Positions 1-5,419 of a stretch of 6,188 nt of DNA are shown here, piece by piece; positions within the stretch are counted from its first letter, which is position 1, and each line of letters starts with the position of its first letter. The notes beneath the pieces were generated by a model. It saw nothing but the letters and a program-made list of their open reading frames with translations. It did not search any database and was not told the origin of the DNA. The DNA is taken from assembly GCA_041608775.1 (NCBI GenBank), contig JBFISC010000211.1, positions 1 to 6,188 on the forward strand, in the 5' to 3' direction. Source of the DNA: UBA7803 sp041608775. GTDB taxonomy: Bacteria; Pseudomonadota; Gammaproteobacteria; Pseudomonadales; Azotimanducaceae. The position numbers and the translations under genes were made by a program.

Positions 1-47
1 CCGTGCGAAGCAATCCTTGATTCTCCCAAACCCGTGAGATCAGTCAC
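1..47 (-). CDS. 5' end of an unidentified gene running off the left edge (partial)
   Basis: Reading the minus strand, a GTG codon at 47-45 opens a frame that stays open to the window edge and encodes 15 visible residues, MTDLTGLGESRIASH. Six bases upstream is a near-ideal Shine-Dalgarno stretch (GGGGAGGGGG, plus-strand 51-60). About 27 bases before the start is the expected transcription start of a TATAAT promoter (see 81-110). Promoter, ribosome binding site and start codon are all correctly spaced and all point left, which is the main support; the coding stretch is too short for codon statistics. I do not recognise the protein. The gene is divergent from the lipoprotein gene, about 320 bases away. 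It could instead be a chance alignment, or the promoter could serve a small RNA. Confidence 0.5.
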   Translation of the reverse strand, partial: MTDLTGLGESRIASH

Positions 48-53
48 TAACCC

Positions 54-58
54 CCTCC
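54..58 (-). promoter_or_regulatory. Shine-Dalgarno site deciding the GTG start at 47
   Basis: Minus-strand GGAGG lies inside a GGGGAGGGGG run, 6 bases before the GTG at 47-45. It is the strongest ribosome binding sequence I noticed ahead of any gene in the window and is the main reason for calling a gene at the left edge. Confidence 0.5.
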
Positions 59-80
59 CCAAGGAGTCCAGCGACGCCGG

Positions 81-110
81 ATTATAACCAACTGTCGAAG
101 CCAATGTAGA
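81..110 (-). promoter_or_regulatory. Leftward sigma70-type promoter
   Basis: A perfect minus-strand -10 box, TATAAT, lies at 86-81. An 18-base spacer upstream is TCTACA (110-105), matching 4 of 6 bases of the TTGACA consensus. Transcription would start near 74-75 and give a roughly 27-base leader before the GTG at 47. A perfect -10 hexamer in otherwise GC-rich DNA, placed correctly ahead of a ribosome binding site, makes this the best promoter in the window. The -35 match is only moderate. Confidence 0.55.
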
Positions 111-368
111 GTACCCGAACAACTCTTTAACCTGCTGATTTTTCCCAGATTTAACGGGTTACGAAACGGTTAGAGCGGCATTCCTTGCAGAATCTGTCGC
201 TGGCCGGGACGGGTTTTCGCCGGACCCTCGCGCGACGCCAGCGGAAAAAGCCGCGCCAGCAAACCACAGCAGGTGCAACAAAACCGAAACACCGTTTGCA
301 ATTCAGGAACAGGCACGCGGTCGGGTTCGCGTAAAAAGGTCGTCGTTCACGCAAAACGGGTCCGCGGC
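111..368. other. Non-coding stretch upstream of the lipoprotein gene
   Basis: No convincing gene is present in 258 bases. The left part (about 111-175) is noticeably AT-richer than the rest of the window. It holds CTCTTTAAC at 123-131, the core of the ribosomal anti-termination boxA, without any rRNA gene nearby. A 7-bp inverted repeat, CGCTGGC (198-204) with GCCAGCG (237-243), could form a long-loop hairpin, but no T-tract follows on either strand. A degenerate direct repeat occupies 325-356. I could not assign a confident rightward promoter for the lipoprotein gene. An in-frame GTG at 273 exists, but it would add 32 polar, basic residues ahead of the signal peptide. Confidence 0.5.
325..356 (+). 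repeat. Direct repeat with 20-bp period upstream of the lipoprotein gene
   Basis: GTTCGCGTAAAA (325-336) and GTTCACGCAAAA (345-356) match at 10 of 12 positions and start exactly 20 bp apart, about two helical turns. The second copy ends 12 bases before the ATG at 369. Part of it (342-353, GTCGTTCACGCA) recurs exactly in the polB/regulator intergenic region. The arrangement resembles tandem sites for a dimeric regulator, but no binding protein is identified by the sequence. Confidence 0.4.
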
Positions 369-806
369 ATGGGCGACCGGCCGAACAGCAGCTTTCTCCG
401 GCAGATCAGCGCCACCGTCCTGGCCTTGGCGAGCCTGTGGAGTCTCGGCGGCTGCGCCTCATTGGATCGTCAGGAACTGACCTGGCAGGCGCTGCACGCG
501 GTAGACGTCGCCCAGACCCTGAATGCCGCCAGCGACCCCTGCTACAAGGAAGATGCCTGGCTCACCAGCCGGCTCATCGGCAGCCAGCCGAACGACGCCG
601 AGGTGCTGGCCTGGGGCGTGGGGACGGCGGTGCTGCATGCCTGGATCAGCAGCGCCCTGGAGGAGCGCGGCGCCCCGGTCTGGGTCCAGCGAGTCTGGGA
701 TCTGGGCACGCTGGGCCATACCACCTACGCGGTGGTCAGCAACCACAGCGAGGGGGTGCGCCCGTTCGGCAGCAATCGCGAGGTCGATGGCTGCCTTCGC
801 AGCTGA
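369..806 (+). CDS. Small predicted lipoprotein of unknown function
   Basis: The 145-residue product starts at the ATG at 369. This start gives a normal signal peptide: a short polar and basic n-region (residues 1-12), a hydrophobic core (13-26) and a lipobox LGGC with the lipidated cysteine at residue 29. The next residues are Ala-Ser, not Asp, which in enterobacterial rules favours outer-membrane sorting. The mature part carries VDVAQTL (45-51), a moderately hydrophobic stretch at 78-97 (AEVLAWGVGTAVLHAWISSA) and another around 105-124, so it may touch or cross a membrane despite the lipid anchor. Two further cysteines (58 and 142) could form a disulfide. The pattern of a DxxQT motif followed by short hydrophobic helices recalls small uncharacterised proteobacterial membrane proteins; I cannot name a family. 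No clear Shine-Dalgarno precedes the ATG. It is convergent with polB across 29 bases. Confidence 0.75.
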   Translation: MGDRPNSSFLRQISATVLALASLWSLGGCASLDRQELTWQALHAVDVAQTLNAASDPCYKEDAWLTSRLIGSQPNDAEVLAWGVGTAVLHAWISSALEERGAPVWVQRVWDLGTLGHTTYAVVSNHSEGVRPFGSNREVDGCLRS

Positions 807-839
807 CGGCCCGCGCCAACGTGCCTGCGCGCAGGTCAG
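803..839. terminator. Possible hairpin between the convergent lipoprotein gene and polB
   Basis: CTGAC (803-807) and GTCAG (835-839) are inverted copies that contain the two TGA stop codons. Between them is a perfect 12-bp palindrome, CCTGCGCGCAGG (824-835). The location is right for a two-way terminator, but the stems are short, overlap by one base and are not followed by a T-tract, so an ordinary intrinsic terminator is not well supported. Confidence 0.22.
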
Positions 840-3175
840 AACAGTCCTAGCTGGCGGTCGTCGCCGATCACCCGCGCGAACTCCAGCCCCAGCGACTGCA
901 GCACGGGTTCCGCCACCGGGCGAATCTGCCGTTCCAGGTAGTGCTCCCGATCCAGCTCCGCGCTCCGCGCGTCCAGCGGTTCCGGACCTGCCACGGTCAT
1001 GACATAGGCGATGATCCGCCCCGGCGGGGATTTCGACTTGCGCGCCGCCGCCACGTGAGGCGGGGTGCTCGCCTGGTACGAGTCCAGGGGCTTGCGCAGG
1101 CCTTTTCGGTACACCAGCGCGTCGTCCAGCTCGCCGGCCCGCAACGCACCCACAACCTGGCGCAGGTACTCGTCCACTGGGGCGTCGTCGAACAGCCGCT
1201 GATACAGCTCGCGCTGCACCCGTTTCGCGAGGTCGGTCCAGTCCCGGCGGACCACCTCCATGCCGACGAACTCCACCTCCCCCGCCGCGGCACCGTGGCG
1301 CAGCCCGGCGTAGCGCTTGCGGGCGCCGCCGGCGCCATGCCGCACCGTGGGCAGCACCAGGCGCACATAGAGCTTCTCGAACTCGAGCTCCAGCGCCGAC
1401 TCGACCCGCCAGCGCCCGCTGACGTAGCGCTCGAGATCCCGGTTGATGCTGCCGACCAGGTCGCGGGCAACCGCCGTGGCCGCCTCCGCATCCTCGGCAC
1501 CCGAGGCCACGAACAGGCTGTCGGTATCGCCGTACAGCACCTCGTAGCCGCGGGTCTGGAACCATTCCCGGGACCATAGCAGCAGGTGCCGGCCCTGGCT
1601 GGTAATGGCATTGGCGATGGCGGCGTTGTGGAACCGGCAGGCCGGTGTGCCGAGCACCCCGTAAAACGAGTTCATAAGGATTTTGATGGCCTGGGAGGCG
1701 ACGCCGTCGCCCGCCCGCTTAGCCGCCTCGCGACGGGGAAACAGCTCGTCCAGCATCGCCGGCAGGATCGCACCCTCGCGCCGGAACGCCGCGCCGTTCT
1801 CCAGCCGGATCAGATCGTCTTCTGCCCCCGGCGTGTCTACGAAGCCCAGCGGATCGATGTTGAAGGTGCGGATGATGCTGGGGTACAGGCTGCGGAAGTC
1901 GAACACCCAGACGTGCTCGTGCAGCCCGACCCGTGGCTCGAGCACGTGGCCCCCGGCCTGAGCCACATGCACCCGCGCATCATCCGAGCGCACCGACGGC
2001 GCGACCCGGCCGCGCTTGTGCAGCGCCGACATATATAAGAAGTCGAACGAGGCGATGCTGGCGGAGACCCGATCCGGCGTCATGCCGGTGAGCCGGCTGC
2101 GGGCGAACGCCAGGGTCACCAGATCGAGCCGCTCCAGGATCTCCAGCGGCAGCCGCGCGTCGGTGCGGGCGTAGCGCGCGAAAGCAGGTAGATCGCCATG
2201 GTAGTTGCCCAGGATCTCGGCCACCCGGTCATCCACCGCGCCGGCCAGCGCCTTGCCTTCACCCAGCACCTGCCGGGACACCGCGTCCAGGCTGTAGTCG
2301 TCCATGCGGACGAAGGCGCCGCGGAGCAGATCGATGCCGTCGAGCACCAGACGCCCCGGAATGCTGGCGCTGCCGCTACCGAAATAGCCTTCGGCCCGCC
2401 GGATCCGGATCTCCCCATCGTCGCGGCCGAGCCGCAGCGGCTGCCCCACCCGCTCGGCCACCCGCAGCAGCACGCTGAGGTCGAAGTCGATGACGTTCCA
2501 GCCGGTGAGCACGTCCGGGTCCAGGGCGGCCACCCGGGTGCAGAAGGCCTCGATCAGCGCGCCCTCGCTGGCGACACCGACGGCGCCGTCCGGCATGACG
2601 CGCCCGCGTGGATCGGCGATCAGCACCTCGTCGGCCCCGAGGCCGAACAGGGAAATCGCCAGCAGCCGGTCGGCCGCCGGATCCGTCTCGATGTCGAACG
2701 ACAGCACCCGCGGTTCCAGCGGCGCGGTATCGGCCTCCGGATCGGGCTCGACGCGGGGGTCGTCGAACACCACGTCGACACCGCTGCCGGGCGCCGGATC
2801 GCCGTGGATGAGGCACGCGCCTTTGACGTCCCGATCGACGAGGTAGCGCATGGCGAAGCGAACGTCTGCCTCGTAAGGCTCGATTCCGGCCGCCTGGAGA
2901 GCACCGCGCGCGGCCACCGTGTCGGCGGGCAACGCCACTTCCAGACGGCTCACGGGCTCGCCGGCCATGGTGCGCAGCGGACTGTCGCTGACGCGGGCAC
3001 CGCTCAGGGCGCTGGCCCGGGCCGCCTGGGCCGCAGCCACGTAGAAGCAGGGCCTCTGCCCGCGGTCGCGGACGAGAAAGCTGCGCCCGTCGCGCAGGCG
3101 CCCGTAGATGTGCACCACCGGCACCCCCGCGCTGATCCGGTAACTTGCCTGCAGAATGACGCCGCGTACCGCCAT
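836..3175 (-). CDS. polB: DNA polymerase II (family B, with proofreading exonuclease)
   Basis: Replicative-type family B polymerase used in E. coli for lesion bypass, cross-link repair and replication restart. From the ATG at 3175 it has 779 residues, against 783 in E. coli. I chose this start because MAVRGVIL lines up with E. coli MAQAGFIL; an in-frame GTG at 3208 would add 11 residues. The 3'-5' exonuclease motifs are FDIETD (160-165, Asp161 and Glu163), NVIDFD (227-232) and YARTD (335-339). Polymerase motif A is DFRSLYPSI (426-434), motif B is KILMNSFYGVLG (498-509), and motif C is YGDTDS (548-553, Asp550 and Asp552). The last five residues, QLGLF, form the beta-clamp binding motif, identical to the E. 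coli tail. All catalytic residues are present, so the enzyme should be active. The gene is divergent from the response regulator. In E. coli polB is SOS-induced, but no LexA box (CTGT-N8-ACAG) is visible upstream here. Confidence 0.97.
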   Translation of the reverse strand: MAVRGVILQASYRISAGVPVVHIYGRLRDGRSFLVRDRGQRPCFYVAAAQAARASALSGARVSDSPLRTMAGEPVSRLEVALPADTVAARGALQAAGIEPYEADVRFAMRYLVDRDVKGACLIHGDPAPGSGVDVVFDDPRVEPDPEADTAPLEPRVLSFDIETDPAADRLLAISLFGLGADEVLIADPRGRVMPDGAVGVASEGALIEAFCTRVAALDPDVLTGWNVIDFDLSVLLRVAERVGQPLRLGRDDGEIRIRRAEGYFGSGSASIPGRLVLDGIDLLRGAFVRMDDYSLDAVSRQVLGEGKALAGAVDDRVAEILGNYHGDLPAFARYARTDARLPLEILERLDLVTLAFARSRLTGMTPDRVSASIASFDFLYMSALHKRGRVAPSVRSDDARVHVAQAGGHVLEPRVGLHEHVWVFDFRSLYPSIIRTFNIDPLGFVDTPGAEDDLIRLENGAAFRREGAILPAMLDELFPRREAAKRAGDGVASQAIKILMNSFYGVLGTPACRFHNAAIANAITSQGRHLLLWSREWFQTRGYEVLYGDTDSLFVASGAEDAEAATAVARDLVGSINRDLERYVSGRWRVESALELEFEKLYVRLVLPTVRHGAGGARKRYAGLRHGAAAGEVEFVGMEVVRRDWTDLAKRVQRELYQRLFDDAPVDEYLRQVVGALRAGELDDALVYRKGLRKPLDSYQASTPPHVAAARKSKSPPGRIIAYVMTVAGPEPLDARSAELDREHYLERQIRPVAEPVLQSLGLEFARVIGDDRQLGLF

Positions 3176-3210
3176 GGAGACATTGTCGCGCCATCCGCGC
3201 CCCTTCACGA

Positions 3211-3222
3211 GTCGTTCACGCA
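3211..3222. promoter_or_regulatory. Candidate shared operator GTCGTTCACGCA (second copy)
   Basis: This 12-mer is identical to 342-353 upstream of the lipoprotein gene. It sits between polB and the response regulator, 36 bases before the polB ATG and about 50 bases before the regulator ATG, where a bound protein could affect both divergent genes. Unlike the first copy it has no obvious partner 20 bp away. No known factor is recognised from the sequence. Confidence 0.35.
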
Positions 3223-3235
3223 GCCTCGCGGAGCA

Positions 3236-3265
3236 TTGAAGCCTCAGACTCCCTGGACGTAGACT
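3236..3265 (+). promoter_or_regulatory. Possible sigma70 promoter for the response regulator operon
   Basis: TTGAAG (3236-3241) and TAGACT (3260-3265), separated by 18 bases, each match 4 of 6 consensus bases. The predicted transcription start, 6-7 bases after the -10 box, falls at 3271-3273, on the ATG at 3272 itself. That would give a leaderless mRNA and would fit the lack of a Shine-Dalgarno sequence before this ATG. Both boxes are only moderate matches. Confidence 0.35.
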
Positions 3266-3271
3266 GCAACC

Positions 3272-3985
3272 ATGCCCTCAGGACTGAAAGGCAGCATTCT
3301 GCTGGTGGAAGACCACCAGGAGCTCGCCGGCACCGTCGGCGACTTTCTCGAGGCGAACAATTACGCCGTGGATTTCGCCGCCGACGGCCTCCTGGCCATG
3401 CACCTGGCGGTGACCCAGCCCTTCGATGCCATCGTCCTCGACGTGATGCTCCCGGGCCTCGACGGCATCAGCGTGTGCAAACGGCTGCGCAAAGACGCCC
3501 AGCTCACCACGCCGATCATCATGCTTACCGCACGCGATCAGCTCGAGGACAAGCTGACCGGATTCGACGTCGGCGCCGATGACTACCTGGTGAAGCCATT
3601 CGATCTGCCGGAGCTGGTCGCCCGCATCGAGGCGCTCATCCGCCGCGGTCGCGGCATCGCCTCGGTATTCACCGTCGGCGACCTGTCGATGAATCTGGAC
3701 ACGATGGAAGTCCGCCGCGGCGACACCGACATCAAGCTGTCGCGCACCCTGTTCGAGATCCTCAAGATCCTGCTTCGCGAGGCGCCGAAGGTGGTGCCGC
3801 GGGAGACCATCGAGCGCGAGCTGTGGGGCGACGACCTGCCCGACAGCGACACCCTGCGCAGCCACCTCTACAACCTGCGCCGCGCCGTCGACAAGCCGTT
3901 CGAATTCCCGATGATCGAAACCCTGGCCGGCCGCGGTTACCGCTTGCGGACCAAAGACAGCAACGACAGCGCCACCGCGAGCTGA
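3272..3985 (+). CDS. OmpR/PhoB-family two-component response regulator, no adjacent kinase
   Basis: A 237-residue DNA-binding response regulator of the usual family length. The N-terminal receiver domain (about 7-125) has the acidic pocket Glu13-Asp14, the phospho-acceptor Asp57 in VLDVMLPGLDG, the switch Thr86 in MLTAR, and Lys108 in VKPF, so all phosphorylation residues are present. The C-terminal winged helix (about 134-226) begins with TVGDLSMNL, carries the recognition region SDTLRSHLYNLRRAVD (192-207) and ends with LAGRGYRL. It should act in the cytoplasm as a phosphorylation-controlled transcription factor. No histidine kinase lies on either side within the window, and the target is not deducible from sequence. 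It is divergent from polB and followed 8 bases later by the photolyase gene, so the two are probably co-transcribed. No Shine-Dalgarno is evident; the transcript may be leaderless. Confidence 0.95.
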   Translation: MPSGLKGSILLVEDHQELAGTVGDFLEANNYAVDFAADGLLAMHLAVTQPFDAIVLDVMLPGLDGISVCKRLRKDAQLTTPIIMLTARDQLEDKLTGFDVGADDYLVKPFDLPELVARIEALIRRGRGIASVFTVGDLSMNLDTMEVRRGDTDIKLSRTLFEILKILLREAPKVVPRETIERELWGDDLPDSDTLRSHLYNLRRAVDKPFEFPMIETLAGRGYRLRTKDSNDSATAS

Positions 3986-3993
3986 GCGCGATC

Positions 3994-5400
3994 GTGCGCA
4001 CGCTCGTCTGGTTCCGCAACGACCTGCGCGTCGCAGACAACCCGGCCCTGCACCACGCGATGGAACACGGCGAAGCCATCGCCGTGTTCTGCTTCTGCAA
4101 CCGCCAATGGCGCGACCACGACGTGGGCGACAACCGTCTGGCCTTCCTGCTGGATAGCCTGCACGCGCTGGCCGCCGACCTGAAGGACCTCGGCGTTCCG
4201 CTGCGGACCATCACCGAACCCTGGTTCGAAGACCTGCCGGATCGCCTGCTGAACCTGGCGCAGGCCGTCGATGCGGACGGGGTCGCCTGCAACGAGGAAT
4301 ACCCGCTGAACGAGCGGGTGCGGGACTCCAAAGTCACCCGCGCGTTCGAAGATGCCGGACTCACGGCGACCACGCACCACGCCGGGACCATTGCCCCGCC
4401 GGGCACGGTGCTGACCAACGACGGTGACCCCTACACCGTGTTTACCCCGTTCAAGAAGCGCTGGCTGAGCCAGCTCGGCCCATCGCAACGGGAGCCCGTG
4501 GAGACCCCGAAACCTCAGACCCGACCCGACGTGGAGGACTCGGATCTGCCGGACCAGACCGACGGCGTGCCCCGGGACCGGGTGGCCGACCGCTGGCCGG
4601 CGGGCGCGCGGGAGGCACAGCGGCGTCTCGACGCCTTCGTCGAGGACCGCATCCGCCGCTACCACGACGACCGGGACTTCCCGGCCGTGGACGGCACCAG
4701 CACGCTCTCCCCCTATCTTTCCGTCGGCAGCATTTCCGGACGCCAGTGCCTGGCCGCCGCCATCGACGCCAACGACGGCAAGCTGCACGGCGGCAACGAC
4801 GGCGTCCGCACCTGGATCGACGAATTGATCTGGCGCGACTTCTACCGCCACGTGATCGCCCAGTTCCCCCATGTGAGCCGCGGCCAGGCGTTCCGCCGCG
4901 AGTACGACCGGCTGCCCTGGCGCAACGCGCCGGACGAGCTCGAGGCCTGGAAGGAAGGCCGCACCGGCTACCCGATCGTGGATGCCGCCATGCGCCAGCT
5001 CGCCGAGACCGGCTGGATGCACAACCGCCTGCGCATGGTGACCGCCATGTTCCTCAGCAAGCACCTGCTGCTCGACTGGCGCCAGGGCGACCGCCACTTC
5101 ATGGAGCAACTGGTCGACGGCGACTTCGCCGCCAACAACGGCGGCTGGCAGTGGAGCGCCTCCACCGGCACCGACGCCGCCCCCTACTTCCGCATCTTCA
5201 ACCCGCACACCCAGGCCAAGCGCTTCGACCCGAAGGGCGAGTTCATCCGCCGCTACGTCCCAGAACTCGCCGACGCGCCGGACAAGGCGATCTTCGACCC
5301 CGAGCGGAACGCCACCGAGGGCTACCCGCGCCCCATCGTCGATCACAAGTCGGCCCGCCAGCGCGCCCTGGACACCTTCAAGGCCGCACAGTCCGGCTGA
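3994..5400 (+). CDS. phrB: Deoxyribodipyrimidine photolyase (class I CPD photolyase)
   Basis: Light-driven repair of UV cyclobutane pyrimidine dimers using reduced FAD. From the GTG at 3994 the product is 468 residues (E. coli PhrB 472) and begins RTLVWFRNDLR directly after the start, as the family does; the frame stays open further upstream but only inside the regulator gene. The N-terminal antenna domain (about 2-130) has NER (106-108), matching the folate-binding Asn-Glu of E. coli. The FAD domain has GTSTLS (234-239), ELIWRDFYRH (277-286, with Glu277 and Trp280 at the dimer pocket), TGYPIVDAAMRQL (324-336), WMHNRLRM (341-348) and NNGGWQW (381-387). The electron-transfer tryptophan triad is Trp385, Trp362 and Trp309. 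These assignments come from alignment with remembered E. coli PhrB and point to a CPD photolyase, not a cryptochrome. The 8-base gap after the regulator suggests translational coupling; there is no strong ribosome binding site. Confidence 0.96.
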   Translation: MRTLVWFRNDLRVADNPALHHAMEHGEAIAVFCFCNRQWRDHDVGDNRLAFLLDSLHALAADLKDLGVPLRTITEPWFEDLPDRLLNLAQAVDADGVACNEEYPLNERVRDSKVTRAFEDAGLTATTHHAGTIAPPGTVLTNDGDPYTVFTPFKKRWLSQLGPSQREPVETPKPQTRPDVEDSDLPDQTDGVPRDRVADRWPAGAREAQRRLDAFVEDRIRRYHDDRDFPAVDGTSTLSPYLSVGSISGRQCLAAAIDANDGKLHGGNDGVRTWIDELIWRDFYRHVIAQFPHVSRGQAFRREYDRLPWRNAPDELEAWKEGRTGYPIVDAAMRQLAETGWMHNRLRMVTAMFLSKHLLLDWRQGDRHFMEQLVDGDFAANNGGWQWSASTGTDAAPYFRIFNPHTQAKRFDPKGEFIRRYVPELADAPDKAIFDPERNATEGYPRPIVDHKSARQRALDTFKAAQSG

Positions 5401-5419
5401 CCGGTCCGGCGCCTCAGCC
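5395..5419. terminator. Possible hairpin between the convergent photolyase and integrase genes
   Basis: GGCTGA (5395-5400) and TCAGCC (5414-5419) form a 6-bp inverted repeat around a 13-base GC-rich loop. Each arm contains the stop codon of one gene. It could slow transcription from both sides, but the stem is short and no T-tract follows in either direction, so terminator function is uncertain. Confidence 0.25.

Noticed and set aside
198..243. CGCTGGC/GCCAGCG inverted repeat as a terminator or structured RNA
   Set aside because: It is a 7-bp stem with a 32-base loop, competing inner pairings and no T-tract on either strand, and it matches no RNA family I recognise.
273..368. GTG at 273 as start of the lipoprotein gene
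   Set aside because: It would place 32 extra polar, basic residues before a signal peptide that is normal when read from the ATG at 369, and GTG 273 has no better ribosome binding site.
459..1577. Minus-strand open frame of 372 codons overlapping polB and the lipoprotein gene
   Set aside because: It is an Arg/Gly/Ala-rich out-of-frame shadow of polB with no domain signal, and it would overlap two better supported genes.
2198..3262. Plus-strand open frame of 354 codons over the polB 5' half
   Set aside because: It is antisense to a clearly real polB and rich in His, Arg and Ala from reversed codons. It shows no family motif.
3176..3271. LexA (SOS) box controlling polB
   Set aside because: I looked for CTGT and ACAG half-sites on both strands in this gap and found none.
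3823..3993. Upstream in-frame extension of the photolyase gene
   Set aside because: The extension lies inside the response regulator gene, reads as Arg/Pro/Gln-rich shadow sequence, and the family N-terminus begins exactly at the GTG at 3994.
5401..5413. attC or attI site beside the integrase stop
   Set aside because: The 13-base gap lacks the GTTRRRY core and is far too short for an attC fold. In a standard integron these sites would be on the other side of intI.
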